A stretch of 64,000 nucleotides of DNA, taken from positions 992,001-1,056,000 of the forward strand of contig NZ_JAGIOP010000001.1 in the NCBI RefSeq assembly GCF_017876775.1, read 5' to 3'. The notes beneath the pieces are model-generated. The model saw nothing but the letters and a program-made list of their open reading frames with translations, made no database searches and had not been told where the DNA came from. The DNA comes from Mycolicibacterium lutetiense (lineage in GTDB: Bacteria; Actinomycetota; Actinomycetes; Mycobacteriales; Mycobacteriaceae). How positions within the stretch are numbered: position 1 is the first letter of the stretch; every line of letters begins with the position of its first letter. The position numbers and the translations under genes were made by a program. Below are positions 1-8,610 of the stretch, piece by piece.

Positions 1-255
1 GTGATGGTTCGAGACGACGGGGCAGCGGGCCAACTCGAAGACGTGCTTGCTGTCGGCGGCCACCCAGTGCCCGTTGTAGGTGTCGGTCCACGCCATCGGG
101 CAGCCGGACTGCATCTCCTCGGTGATCTTCTCGAACTGCAACCGATATTCCGGCGTGTGCCGGTCGAAGTGGTAGTTGTTCTTCTTACGGTCGTCGTCGG
201 TCGTGACATCCACAGTGCTTGACTCTCTTCGCGCAAGCGGCTCATCGATACTCAC
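1..255 (-). CDS. Cytochrome P450, N-terminal part only (runs off the left edge)
   Basis: The first 85 residues of a cytochrome P450 are visible; the I-helix and haem-binding Cys lie outside the window. The stretch CPMAWTDTYNGHWVAADSKH followed by VFELARCPVVSNHH is typical of the N-terminal beta region of actinobacterial P450s. The start is a GTG with AAGGGAG about 8 nt upstream. It lies 32 nt after a 3Fe-4S ferredoxin gene, its likely electron donor, at the end of a leftward operon that begins with two SDR genes. The inferred role is hydroxylation of the imported substrate. The family assignment rests on the N-terminus alone. Confidence 0.75.
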   Translation of the reverse strand, partial: MSIDEPLARRESSTVDVTTDDDRKKNNYHFDRHTPEYRLQFEKITEEMQSGCPMAWTDTYNGHWVAADSKHVFELARCPVVSNHH

Positions 256-287
256 GGCGTTGTCTCCCTTTGGTATTCGGGTCGGCG

Positions 288-482
288 TCAATCTTCGATG
301 ACGATGGCTTGCTCGGGGCAGGAGTGCGCGGCCTCGCGGACCGCGTCCTCCTGATCCGCTGGTACCACCTCGGAAACCGGCGACGAGTGACCGTCGACGT
401 CGTCGAGGACGAACGAGTCGGGCGCGATCATCGCACACAGGGTGTGGCCCTGGCAGCGACTGGCATCGACCGAAACCTTCAC
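288..482 (-). CDS. 3Fe-4S type ferredoxin
   Basis: This 64-residue ferredoxin carries the pattern CQGHTLC followed by a C-terminal CP, which is the CxxHxxC...CP signature of mycobacterial 3Fe-4S ferredoxins where His replaces one cluster Cys. Such proteins pass electrons from a reductase to a cytochrome P450. The GTG start follows AAAGGAG. It sits 34 nt after a mycofactocin-type SDR and 32 nt before a P450, so it is very probably that P450's redox partner. Confidence 0.93.
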   Translation of the reverse strand: MKVSVDASRCQGHTLCAMIAPDSFVLDDVDGHSSPVSEVVPADQEDAVREAAHSCPEQAIVIED

Positions 483-516
483 TACGCCAACTCCTTTCGA
501 ATCAATGGGTGCGGCA

Positions 517-1392
517 TTACACGTGGTAGTCGTACCACTTGAGATAACCGCCGGCGTCGACGCGCAGCTGCATGCCGGTGACGTAGCGGGACTCTTCCGA
601 GGCCAGCCACAGCACCGCGTTGCTGATGTCCTCGGGTTCGATGAAGTTGACCTTCATGGCCTGCTGCACACCGAACACCGGCTCGGCATCGGCACGGGTG
701 GGGTTCTCCAGATCCGGCCGGAACGAGCGGTACATCGGCTCGCTCTGCAGCATGTTGGTGTTGCAGTTGGTCGGGTGGATCACGTTGGCCCGGATGCCGC
801 GCACCGCCAGTTCGGTGGCCAGCGCGTGGACGTATTCGGAGATCAGGCGCTTGGAGATCATGTAGCCCATGCCGCCCGGATCGGCGCCCGGGTTGGGCTT
901 GTTGTGGGCGTCCATCAGGGCCGCGGCCGATGCGGTGGCGATGATGGACGCGCCCTCCTTGAGGTGCGGCAGCGCGACCTGGATGGCGTTGATGGTGCCC
1001 ACGAAGTTGGTGTTGATGCCGTCGGTCCAGGCCTGCATCGCGGGCTCGCCCTTCATCGCGGCGACGCCGGCCTGCGCCACGACGATGTCGACCTTGCCGA
1101 ATTCCGCAAGTCCCGCGTCCAGCGCGGCACGCAGCTCGGCTTCGATGCGGACGTCGGCCTGGGCGGTGACGATGCGCCGTCCGGTCTTCTCGACGTAATT
1201 CTTGGTCTCTTCGAGGTCTTCCGCCGTGGCCATCGCATAGCCGACAGTGTCGTAGTTCTTACAGATGTCGACCGCGATGATGTCGGCGCCCTCTTCGGCC
1301 AGCCGAATCGCGTGGCTGCGGCCCTGACCGCGGGCCGCGCCGGTGATGAATGCGACTTTCCCGGCAACCCTGCCCTCTACGCTGTTTCCCAC
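517..1392 (-). CDS. Mycofactocin-coupled SDR family oxidoreductase
   Basis: This 291-residue short-chain dehydrogenase has the NAD-binding motif TGAARGQGRSHA near residue 18, DICKNYDTVGY after beta-strand 2, and the active-site YMISKR (YxxxK). The GQGRSHA and D-I-C-x-x-Y combination and the long insertion before the active site are hallmarks of the mycofactocin-coupled SDR subfamily (carveol-dehydrogenase-like). In these enzymes NAD stays bound and is recycled by the peptide-derived cofactor mycofactocin. It probably oxidises a secondary or allylic alcohol. The start is GTG after AAAGGA, and the gene is in an operon with the SDR upstream and the ferredoxin downstream. The subfamily call is by motif recognition. 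Confidence 0.88.
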   Translation of the reverse strand: MGNSVEGRVAGKVAFITGAARGQGRSHAIRLAEEGADIIAVDICKNYDTVGYAMATAEDLEETKNYVEKTGRRIVTAQADVRIEAELRAALDAGLAEFGKVDIVVAQAGVAAMKGEPAMQAWTDGINTNFVGTINAIQVALPHLKEGASIIATASAAALMDAHNKPNPGADPGGMGYMISKRLISEYVHALATELAVRGIRANVIHPTNCNTNMLQSEPMYRSFRPDLENPTRADAEPVFGVQQAMKVNFIEPEDISNAVLWLASEESRYVTGMQLRVDAGGYLKWYDYHV

Positions 1393-1434
1393 AATTGTCC
1401 TTTCGCTTCAATGTTTTTCGGGTGATCCTGCGCG

Positions 1435-2136
1435 TTAGGTGTTACGGCCGCCGTTGACCCCGAGGATCTGGCCGGTGATGTAGCCCGCCTCCTCGGAGGC
1501 GAAGAAGGCGCAGGCGGCGGCGATGTCCTCGGGCTTGCCCATCCGGCGAACCGGCGTCTGCGCGATCTGCTTGTCGGTGTCGCCGAGGAGTCCCTTGCCT
1601 TCGGCCTTGCGAAGCATGGGGGTGTCGATGAAGCCCGGCGGTACCGCGTTGACCGTGATGCCGTTGGGTCCGAGTTCCAGTGCCAGGCTCTTGGTCAAAC
1701 CGTTCACCGCGGATTTCGCCGCGACATAGGGCGACATGAAGGGCTGGCCCGAATGAGTGCTCGACGACGAGATGTTGACGATCCGGCCCCAGCCGGCTTC
1801 GAGCATGTCGGGCAATACCGCCTGTACGCAATGGAACACGCCGTTGAGATTGACATCGATGATCTGCTGCCACTTCTCGAACGACACATCGCTGAACCGC
1901 TTGAAGCAGTCCAGGCCGGCCGCGTTGACCAGCACCGAGATCGGGCCGAGTTGGGCGCGAACCGCATTGACCGCGGAGTCGACCGCGGCCCGATCGGTCA
2001 CATCGGCGACATGGGCGAACTCATCATCCGAGGGCTGCAGGTCGAGTGTCGCGACATTGAGGCCGTCGGCGCGCAACCGGGTGGCGATGGCCGCCCCGAT
2101 ACCCGAACCTCCTCCGGTGACAACGGCATTTTTCAC
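1435..2136 (-). CDS. Classical SDR family oxidoreductase
   Basis: This 233-residue classical short-chain dehydrogenase has TGGGSGIG near residue 8, NAAG, a Ser-rich strand (NISSSS) and YVAAKS as the catalytic YxxxK. It ends in the usual GQILGVNGG strand. The GTG start has CGGAGGAC 5 nt upstream. It is the first gene of the leftward operon (42 nt to the next SDR). Its promoter region holds candidate operators of the locus-wide palindrome. The role is probably a 3-hydroxyacyl-CoA or alcohol dehydrogenase in the same catabolic route; the substrate is not predictable. Confidence 0.9.
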   Translation of the reverse strand: MKNAVVTGGGSGIGAAIATRLRADGLNVATLDLQPSDDEFAHVADVTDRAAVDSAVNAVRAQLGPISVLVNAAGLDCFKRFSDVSFEKWQQIIDVNLNGVFHCVQAVLPDMLEAGWGRIVNISSSSTHSGQPFMSPYVAAKSAVNGLTKSLALELGPNGITVNAVPPGFIDTPMLRKAEGKGLLGDTDKQIAQTPVRRMGKPEDIAAACAFFASEEAGYITGQILGVNGGRNT

Positions 2137-2168
2137 GACAGTCCTCCGGTCGCCGGACGACGCCGGAC

Positions 2169-2187
2169 TTTCTCAAGGGTCAAGAAT
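2169..2187. promoter_or_regulatory. Candidate operator, ATTCTC-N7-GAGAAT type (site A)
   Basis: The sequence TTTCTC-aagggtc-AAGAAT matches the locus-wide palindrome with one mismatch in each arm. It lies 33 nt upstream of the SDR start, between the SDR and ALDH operons. Confidence 0.45.
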
Positions 2188-2202
2188 CATCCTTCCGATT
2201 AT

Positions 2203-2217
2203 GAGAACCGTACTCTC
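2203..2217. promoter_or_regulatory. Candidate operator, everted type (site B)
   Basis: The sequence GAGAAC-cgt-ACTCTC has the same arms as the locus-wide palindrome but in everted order with a 3-nt spacer. It lies in the divergent SDR/ALDH promoter region. CATAAT on the minus strand just downstream could be a -10 element for the SDR operon. Confidence 0.4.
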
Positions 2218-2344
2218 GGACGGGTGTGCACCGCAAGATCTGAGCGTAACCTGCGTGCCGCCCGCGCCACTGGTCGATCTGCAGCGAATAGGGCATGACT
2301 AGCTGATCTAGCTTTCACTTGAGTTCTCATCGAGCGAATGTATG

Positions 2345-2363
2345 ATTCGCCGGTGATGAGAAT
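2345..2363. promoter_or_regulatory. Candidate operator, ATTCTC-N7-GAGAAT type (site C)
   Basis: The sequence ATTCGC-cggtgat-GAGAAT matches the palindrome with a single mismatch in the left arm. It is 40 nt upstream of the preferred ALDH start, where it could occlude the promoter. Confidence 0.5.
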
Positions 2364-2402
2364 GCAGTTTCCATCACAGTAGTGAATCGCCTGAGGAGGA
2401 TG

Positions 2403-3878
2403 ATGCAGCAGGAAGCGCCGACCATCGCGGCAGAACAGCGGGCTGACCGGAAGTTGTTGATCGGCGGAGAGCTGCGCGAGACGCCGCGGACGTTTCCTTC
2501 CGTCAACCCCGCTACCGGTGAGGTGTTCGGCTATGCGCCGGACGCGACGGTCGCCGATGCCCAGGCTGCGGTCGCCGCGGCCAGGCGGGCGTTCGACGAC
2601 ACCGACTGGTCCACGAACACGGAATTGCGGATCCATTGTCTGGAGCAGCTGCACCAGGCATTGATCGAGCATCGCGACGAACTGGCCGCACTGACCACCA
2701 CCGAGGTCGGGGCCACCGCTGCGCTGTGCGCCGGTGCGCAGCTGGACGGGCCGATCGACATCGTCCGGTACTACGCCGAGCTGCTCAAGACCCACCCGCT
2801 GACCGAGGACCTCGGAAACATCGAGAGCCGTGGCATGCAGCATCACCGGTGGGTGGAGAAGGAAGCCGGCGGCGTGGTGGCCGCGATCATCGCCTACAAC
2901 TATCCCAACCAGTTGGCACTGGCCAAGCTGGCGCCGGCCCTGGCCGCCGGCTGCACCGTGGTGCTCAAGGGCGCACCGGACACTCCGCTGATCACGCTCG
3001 CCCTCGGTGAGCTGATCGCCAACCACACGGACATCCCCGCCGGCGTCGTCAACGTCCTGTCGGGCGCGGATCCCGAGGTGGGCGCGGTACTCACCACCAG
3101 CCCCGACGTCGACATGGTCACCTTCACCGGTTCCACGCCCACCGGCCGGCGCATCATGGCCGCGGCCAGTGAGACCTTGAAGAAGGTGTTCCTGGAACTG
3201 GGTGGCAAGTCCGCCGCGATCGTCCTCGACGACGCCGACTTCAACACTGCCGCGGTGTTCTCGGCCTTCAGCATGGTCACCCACGCCGGTCAGGGCTGCG
3301 CGCTGACCTCGCGACTGCTGGTCCCGGCCAAGCACAAGGACGAGATCGTCGAGCTGATCAAGACGAACTTCAGTCACGTGCGCTTCGGCGACCCGACCGA
3401 TCCCAAGACCTACATGGGTCCGCTGATCAGTGAGAAGCAGCGCGACAAGGTGGACGGCATGGTGAAGCGCGCGGTCGAGGCCGGCGCCACGCTGGTCACC
3501 GGCGGCGAGAAGGTCGACCCCGGCTACTTCTACAGCCCGACGCTGCTGGCGGATGTAGACCCGGACAGCGAGATCGCCCAGGAAGAGGTCTTCGGGCCGG
3601 TGCTGGCCGTGATCGCCTACGAGGACGACGACGACGCGGTCCGCATCGCCAACAACTCGATCTACGGACTGTCCGGTGCGGTGTTCGGCAGCGAGGACCG
3701 CGCCCTGGCCGTGGCCCGGCGGATCCGCACCGGAACGTTCTCGATCAACGGCGGCAACTACTTCAGTCCCGACAGCCCGTTCGGCGGATACAAGCAGTCC
3801 GGTATCGGCCGCGAGATGGGCACTGCCGGACTCGAGGAGTTCATGGAAGCCAAGACGTTTGCGCGGGTGCTGTCATGA
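2403..3878 (+). CDS. Aldehyde dehydrogenase family protein
   Basis: This is an NAD(P)-dependent aldehyde dehydrogenase of about 491 residues that oxidises an aldehyde to the acid. ELGGK (Glu265) and GQGC (Cys299) supply the catalytic base and nucleophile, and the C-terminal PFGGYKQSGIGRE motif is present. AGGAGG at 2394-2399 sits only 3 nt before this ATG, with another ATG at 2400 and an in-frame GTG at 2382, so the exact start is uncertain. The stop overlaps the CoA-transferase start (ATGA), implying translational coupling. In context it would convert an aldehyde made by P450/SDR steps to an acid before CoA activation. Confidence 0.93.
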   Translation: MQQEAPTIAAEQRADRKLLIGGELRETPRTFPSVNPATGEVFGYAPDATVADAQAAVAAARRAFDDTDWSTNTELRIHCLEQLHQALIEHRDELAALTTTEVGATAALCAGAQLDGPIDIVRYYAELLKTHPLTEDLGNIESRGMQHHRWVEKEAGGVVAAIIAYNYPNQLALAKLAPALAAGCTVVLKGAPDTPLITLALGELIANHTDIPAGVVNVLSGADPEVGAVLTTSPDVDMVTFTGSTPTGRRIMAAASETLKKVFLELGGKSAAIVLDDADFNTAAVFSAFSMVTHAGQGCALTSRLLVPAKHKDEIVELIKTNFSHVRFGDPTDPKTYMGPLISEKQRDKVDGMVKRAVEAGATLVTGGEKVDPGYFYSPTLLADVDPDSEIAQEEVFGPVLAVIAYEDDDDAVRIANNSIYGLSGAVFGSEDRALAVARRIRTGTFSINGGNYFSPDSPFGGYKQSGIGREMGTAGLEEFMEAKTFARVLS

Positions 3879-5086
3879 CCGGCGGTCCGTTGCAAGGAAT
3901 CCGCGTCCTCGAGGTCGCGATGTACGGCTTCGTCCCGTCGGCCGGTGCGGTGCTGGGGGAGTGGGGTGCCGACGTCATCAAGGTCGAGCACGCCGTGACC
4001 GGCGACCCGCAGCGTGGTCTGCGTCAGACCGGTCCGCTGCGTGTCGAGGGTGATCCGAACCCGAACATCGAACACGCCAACCGCGGCAAGCGCAGTATCG
4101 GGCTGGACATGTCGGTGCCGGAAGGCAGAGAGATCCTGCTGGAGCTGGCGAAGAAGGCCGATGTCTTCCTCACCAGCTTCCTGCCCGGACACCGACAGAA
4201 GTTCGGCATCGACATCGACGACATCCGTGCGGTGAACCCGAACATCATCTACGCCCGGGGCAGCGCGCTGGGGCCCCGCGGCGAGGAGTCGGTCAAGGGC
4301 GGTTACGACATGACCGCCTTCTGGTGCCGCGCCGGCACCGCCGCGACGATCACGCCGGCCGGGATGGACGGCATGATCGCCCCGCCCGGGCCGGCCTACG
4401 GGGACACCATCTCGGGGACCAACCTGGCCGGCGGCATCGCCGCGGCACTGTTCAAGCGGGAGCGCACCGGCGAGCCGTCGGTGGTCGACGTATCTCTCCT
4501 GGGCAGCGGCCTGTGGTCGATGGGCCACACCGTGGCGTTGACCCAGCACCTGAACCAGGTGATGGTGACACCGCCGCCTGGTGTGCACGGATCGCCGATC
4601 AACCCGCTCGTCGGGTTGTACGCGACCGCCGACGACCGCTACATCTCGTTCGTGATGATGCAGCCGACGAAGTTCTGGGCCGACGTCTGCCGGCACATGG
4701 ACCTGGAGAGCCACATCGACGATCCGAGGTTCGCCACGGCCGAATCCTTCGCGGAGAACACGCCCGACGCGGTCGAGATCCTCACCGAGGCGATGAAGAA
4801 ACGAACTTTGCCAGAGTGGAGCGAGCGATTCGCCACACTGGCCGGTCCATGGGCCCCGGTGCAGGACACCCTCCAGGCGGGACAGGACGCCCAGATCCGG
4901 GCCAACGAGTACCTGGTGCAGGCCGGCGAGCTCGAGTTGGTGGCCAACCCAGTGCAATTCGACGTCACGGCGCCGAGTACCGGGCCGGCGCCTGGCTTCG
5001 CCGAACAAACCGACGACATCCTGGGTGAACTCGGTCTGGACTGGGATCGCATCATCGAACTCAAGACCGTCGGCGCGGTCACGTAG
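3875..5086 (+). CDS. Class III CoA-transferase (CaiB/BaiF family)
   Basis: This 403-residue protein belongs to the formyl-CoA transferase/CaiB/BaiF family, which moves CoA between carboxylic acids through an aspartyl-CoA intermediate. The N-terminal GIRVLEVAMYGFVPSAG and GADVIKVEH strands and GGYDMTAFW, whose Asp is at the expected catalytic position, support the call. It overlaps the aldehyde dehydrogenase by 4 nt. Its likely job is to activate the acid produced by that enzyme. In this family racemases and transferases look alike, so the exact reaction is open. Confidence 0.9.
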   Translation: MTGGPLQGIRVLEVAMYGFVPSAGAVLGEWGADVIKVEHAVTGDPQRGLRQTGPLRVEGDPNPNIEHANRGKRSIGLDMSVPEGREILLELAKKADVFLTSFLPGHRQKFGIDIDDIRAVNPNIIYARGSALGPRGEESVKGGYDMTAFWCRAGTAATITPAGMDGMIAPPGPAYGDTISGTNLAGGIAAALFKRERTGEPSVVDVSLLGSGLWSMGHTVALTQHLNQVMVTPPPGVHGSPINPLVGLYATADDRYISFVMMQPTKFWADVCRHMDLESHIDDPRFATAESFAENTPDAVEILTEAMKKRTLPEWSERFATLAGPWAPVQDTLQAGQDAQIRANEYLVQAGELELVANPVQFDVTAPSTGPAPGFAEQTDDILGELGLDWDRIIELKTVGAVT

Positions 5087-5294
5087 GCCGCCCGCATCAT
5101 GCCCTTCATCGCACCCGACGGAGCCCGGCTGTCGTGGGCCGCTGCCACTGCAGCCCACGACACGAACGGCCATGCGGTGCACCCGTTCGTCGAGGACCGG
5201 CCCAAATATCAACTACCCGAGCAAGTTCTGCGTTATTTGCCTCCGCGACAGATACCGAGTCGGATAGCATCAGGCGCGCGAGGGGCGGTCGCGA

Positions 5295-5308
5295 GGACAA
5301 GTCTGTCC
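5295..5308. promoter_or_regulatory. Small palindrome upstream of the mce operon
   Basis: GGACA-AGTC-TGTCC is a perfect inverted repeat with 5-bp arms and a 4-nt spacer. It is the only clear short dyad in the gap. It could be an operator for the mce operon, but with no second copy this is weak. Confidence 0.25.
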
Positions 5309-5368
5309 AGCTTCGACGGTGAGTCCGGTGGAGCGCAGAAGATCAGCGAGAAACAGGAGGTGCGTGAG

Positions 5369-5533
5369 ATGCCCGAACGCACCTTTACCTCGCCGGCCGT
5401 TGTCGAGCTGCCTGGCACGGGTGCCGCAATGCACGCGAAAGTTAGCGGGGCTCAGTTGAATTCGGTCGAGAGTCGAATCGACAGGTGCCCAACCGGCCGG
5501 TTGGCACGTGCAGAGTCCGGGGTTGCGGCATGA
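5369..5533 (+). CDS. Possible 54-residue leader peptide upstream of yrbEA
   Basis: An ATG 8 nt after AGGAGG opens a 54-codon frame beginning MPERTFTSPAVVELPGTG. Its stop overlaps a second 46-codon frame (5530-5670, ATGA overlap), which in turn overlaps the start of yrbEA by 11 nt. The chain of overlaps suggests translational coupling into the transporter operon. The peptide has no recognised domain, no signal peptide and no membrane segment, and may be chance. Confidence 0.3.
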   Translation: MPERTFTSPAVVELPGTGAAMHAKVSGAQLNSVESRIDRCPTGRLARAESGVAA

Positions 5534-5659
5534 CCCCGGTGGGCCGGCAGGCCGGACCACATGCAGTAGACCTGTTCGAGCACCGGCGCGGTGAAGCACT
5601 TAACATCGGCGCACCGACTGCGGTGTCGGCAGCCACTTTCCTGGAAGGACCACTGGCCA

Positions 5660-6454
5660 ATGGCGGATAAGTGGACGACCGGCATATCGCTACGGGGCCT
5701 GTCCGGCCCCATGCAGGCCGTCGGGGCGCTGTTCTCGATGGCGTTGGATGCAGTGCGGTTCGTGTTCGTGCGGCCGTTTCAGTGGCGCGAGTTCCTCGAA
5801 CAGTGCTGGTTCGTGGCGCGGGTGTCGATGGCGCCGACGCTGTTGGTGGCGATCCCGTTCACCGTGCTGGTGAGCTTCACCCTCAACATCCTCCTTCGCG
5901 AGTTGGGCGCGGCCGACCTGTCCGGCGCGGGCGCTGCCTTCGGCGCGGTGACTCAGCTCGGTCCGATGGTCACGGTGCTGATCGTGGCCGGCGCCGGGGC
6001 GACGGCGATGTGCGCGGATCTGGGATCCCGCACGATCCGCGAGGAGATCGACGCCATGGAGGTGCTGGGCATCAATCCGATCCAGCGTCTGGTCACCCCC
6101 AGAATGCTCGCGTCAGGGCTGGTCGCCTTATTGCTCAACAGCCTGGTTGTGATCATCGGCATCCTGGGTGGCTACGTGTTCTCGGTGTTCATCCAAGATG
6201 TGAACCCGGGTGCGTTCGCGGCGGGTATCACGCTGTTGACCGGTGTGCCGGAGGTGATCATCTCGTGCGTCAAGGCCGCGCTGTTCGGTTTCATCGCCGG
6301 ACTGGTCGCCTGCTACCGCGGATTGACGATCAGCGGCGGTGGCGCCAAGGCGGTGGGTAACGCTGTGAACGAGACAGTCGTGTACGCCTTCATGGCGTTG
6401 TTCGTCATCAACGTGGTCGTCACGGCCATCGGCATCCGAATGACGTCGGGATAG
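5660..6454 (+). CDS. yrbEA: YrbE-type permease A of a Mce transporter
   Basis: This 264-residue integral membrane protein of the MlaE/YrbE family is one of two permease subunits of a Mce lipid importer. It has several hydrophobic segments and the conserved cytoplasmic loop EEIDAMEVLGINPIQRLVTPR, the family's ATPase-contacting motif. The ATG is chosen because GGAAGGA lies about 10 nt upstream and the N-terminus MADKWTTG fits the family; an earlier in-frame GTG exists at 5591. The second permease gene follows after 11 nt. The ATPase (MceG) is not encoded in this window; mycobacteria usually supply one from elsewhere. Confidence 0.94.
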   Translation: MADKWTTGISLRGLSGPMQAVGALFSMALDAVRFVFVRPFQWREFLEQCWFVARVSMAPTLLVAIPFTVLVSFTLNILLRELGAADLSGAGAAFGAVTQLGPMVTVLIVAGAGATAMCADLGSRTIREEIDAMEVLGINPIQRLVTPRMLASGLVALLLNSLVVIIGILGGYVFSVFIQDVNPGAFAAGITLLTGVPEVIISCVKAALFGFIAGLVACYRGLTISGGGAKAVGNAVNETVVYAFMALFVINVVVTAIGIRMTSG

Positions 6455-6465
6455 GTAGCGAACAT

Positions 6466-7323
6466 ATGGGAACCATGACCATCCTGCGGTCGACCTATCC
6501 ACGGGTGACCAGGCAGTTCAACAAGCCGGTGTCGACGTTGAGCCGGGTCGGCGATCACACGCTGTTCTATCTCAAGGCGCTGGCAGGCACTCCGCACGCG
6601 GCCATGCACTACCGCAAGGAACTGATCCGGCTGATCGCCGAGATCTCGATGGGCGCAGGCACATTGGCCATGATCGGCGGCACCGTCGTGATCGTGGGCT
6701 TCCTGACGCTGGCCACCGGCGGTGTGCTGGCCATCCAGGGTTATTCCTCGCTCGGCAACATCGGCATCGAGGCGCTGACCGGATTCCTGGCCGCTTTCAT
6801 CAACGTCCGGATCGCCGCGCCCGTGGTGGCGGGTATCGGCCTGGCCGCCACTTTCGGCGCCGGCGTCACCGCCCAGCTCGGGGCCATGCGGATCAACGAG
6901 GAAATCGACGCGCTGGAAGCCATGGCGATCCGGCCGGTCGAATACCTGGTGTCCACCCGCATCGTGGCCGGGATGATCGCCATCACCCCGCTCTACGCGA
7001 TCGCAGTGATCCTGTCGTTCCTGGCCTCCCAGTTCACCACCGTGGTGCTGCTCGGGCAGTCGGGCGGCCTGTACGACCACTACTTCACGACGTTCCTCAA
7101 TCCGATCGACCTGCTGTGGTCGTTCCTGCAGGCCGTCTTGATGGCCATCACCATCCTGCTGATCCACACCTACTTCGGCTATTTCGCCTCCGGCGGACCA
7201 TCCGGGGTCGGGGTGGCAGTCGGCAACGCTGTACGTACGTCGCTCATCGTCGTGGTCTCGGTGACCCTGTTGGTGTCACTATCCGTCTACGGCTCCAACG
7301 GCAACTTCAACCTGTCGGGTTAG
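6466..7323 (+). CDS. yrbEB: YrbE-type permease B of a Mce transporter
   Basis: This 285-residue protein is the second YrbE/MlaE-family permease. It has about five membrane segments and the conserved loop NEEIDALEAMAIRPVEYLVSTR, parallel to that in the preceding permease. Together the two would form the inner-membrane channel through which lipid delivered by MceA-F enters the cell. The stop TAG is immediately followed by GGGAGAAG, the ribosome site of mceA. Confidence 0.94.
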   Translation: MGTMTILRSTYPRVTRQFNKPVSTLSRVGDHTLFYLKALAGTPHAAMHYRKELIRLIAEISMGAGTLAMIGGTVVIVGFLTLATGGVLAIQGYSSLGNIGIEALTGFLAAFINVRIAAPVVAGIGLAATFGAGVTAQLGAMRINEEIDALEAMAIRPVEYLVSTRIVAGMIAITPLYAIAVILSFLASQFTTVVLLGQSGGLYDHYFTTFLNPIDLLWSFLQAVLMAITILLIHTYFGYFASGGPSGVGVAVGNAVRTSLIVVVSVTLLVSLSVYGSNGNFNLSG

Positions 7324-7332
7324 GGAGAAGAC

Positions 7333-8610
7333 TTGACGCAGAATATTGGACCGGGTCCAGCCCACCGGTCCGAAACGACAAGTACCGCAGCGCCGGTGGC
7401 AGCACGCCCCGGCCGCAGCTTCGGTGCGCGCAGCTCGGCGCGGCCACTGGCCGGCCTGGCGACCGTGGTCGCGATAGGCCTGATCTTCGGCTTGGCCGTC
7501 GCATTGTTCCGCGGCAGCTTCACCAAGACCGAGCCGGTCACGCTGATCTCGGACCGTGCGGGCCTGGTGATGAACCCGGACGCCAAGGTCAAGATGCGTG
7601 GCGTGCAGGTCGGCACCGTCAGCTCGATCGAGCACCGCGCCGACGGCAAGGCCGTGCTGCACCTGGCGATGAACCCCGCACAGCTGCACCTGATCCCCGG
7701 CAACGTTCAGGCCGACATCGCCTCGACCACAGTGTTCGGCGCCAAGTACGTCCAGCTCGTCGCGCCGGACAACCCGTCGTCTGACAAGCTCCGCCCGGGC
7801 CAGACCCTGCAGGGTGATCACGTCACGGTCGAGATGAACACGGTCTTCCAGCAATTGACCAATGTCCTGAACAAGGTCGACCCGGTAAAGCTGAACGAGA
7901 CCCTCGGCGCGCTGTCGTCCGCCTTCTCCGGGCGCGGCGAGGCGATGGGGCAGTCCCTGTCCGACTTCGAGGCCGTGTTGGAGAAACTCGAGCCCAGCCT
8001 GCCCAATCTGACCGGCGATATCGAAGCCATGGCCGCGGTGTCGAAGGCCTATGGTGACGCGGCACCTGATCTGCTCAAGACGTTCGACAACACCACCCGC
8101 CTCAGCGACAGCATTGTCGACGAGCAGCAGAACCTCGACACGTTCCTGATCAGCTCGATCGGCCTGGCCGACGCCGGTAACGAGGTCATCGGCGGCAACC
8201 GTGAGGCACTGAGCAAAACGCTGAACGTGTTGGTACCCACCACCGATCTACTCAACGAGTACGCGCCCGGAATCGAATGCGGCCTCAAGGGCATGAATTA
8301 CATGGCCCACACGCCGCCGCAGCCGGAACCCGGTGTCGTGGTCAACGTGGCATTCACGCTGGGCATCGAGCGCTACCGTTACCCGCAGAACCTGCCGAAG
8401 GTGGCAGCCAAGGGCGGTCCGCACTGCATGGGCCTGCCGTACATCGGATTCGGCAACAAGGCCAAGTACCTCGTCACGGATACCAACGCCAACCCGTGGA
8501 AGTACGGAAACCAGGGCATCCTGTTGAACTCCGATGGCCTGAAGCAGACGCTGTTCGGCCCGCTGGACGGCCCGCCGCGTAACACCATGCAGATCGGACA
8601 ACCGGGATGA
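7333..8610 (+). CDS. mceA: MceA-type lipid-binding protein
   Basis: This 425-residue MCE-family protein has a short cytoplasmic tail, one membrane anchor (residues about 39-59) and an MCE domain (about 66-147, including KMRGVQVGTVSSIE). A helical region and a C-terminal Cys-containing domain follow. MceA-F subunits are thought to form a hydrophobic tube across the periplasm. The start is TTG, 3 nt after GGGAGAAG. Its stop overlaps mceB by 4 nt (ATGA). The operon could not be matched to a numbered mce locus by sequence alone. Confidence 0.93.
   Translation: MTQNIGPGPAHRSETTSTAAPVAARPGRSFGARSSARPLAGLATVVAIGLIFGLAVALFRGSFTKTEPVTLISDRAGLVMNPDAKVKMRGVQVGTVSSIEHRADGKAVLHLAMNPAQLHLIPGNVQADIASTTVFGAKYVQLVAPDNPSSDKLRPGQTLQGDHVTVEMNTVFQQLTNVLNKVDPVKLNETLGALSSAFSGRGEAMGQSLSDFEAVLEKLEPSLPNLTGDIEAMAAVSKAYGDAAPDLLKTFDNTTRLSDSIVDEQQNLDTFLISSIGLADAGNEVIGGNREALSKTLNVLVPTTDLLNEYAPGIECGLKGMNYMAHTPPQPEPGVVVNVAFTLGIERYRYPQNLPKVAAKGGPHCMGLPYIGFGNKAKYLVTDTNANPWKYGNQGILLNSDGLKQTLFGPLDGPPRNTMQIGQPG

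Larger units (their letters stand above)
5087..5659. other. 573-bp gap before the mce operon (leader/promoter region)
   Basis: No large gene is convincing here. The stretch holds a small palindrome (5295-5308), an in-frame ATG with a good ribosome site (5369), and a possible second tiny frame that overlaps the yrbEA start. None of the ATTCTC/GAGAAT operators is present. The mce operon may therefore be transcribed from the ALDH promoter, from its own promoter here, or both. Confidence 0.5.

Noticed and set aside
1..222. A plus-strand frame at the left edge
   Set aside because: The minus strand encodes a clear P450 N-terminus with start signal; the plus-strand frame is its shadow.
2321..2340. 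An additional operator copy GTTCTC-atcgagc-GAATGT
   Set aside because: Only the left arm matches; the right arm has too many mismatches to count as a full site.
5099..5368. The N-terminal extension MPFIAPDGARLSW of the small frame before yrbEA
   Set aside because: No ribosome site at the first ATG, no recognised domain, and the frame crosses the likely promoter region. Only the part from 5369 has a good start.
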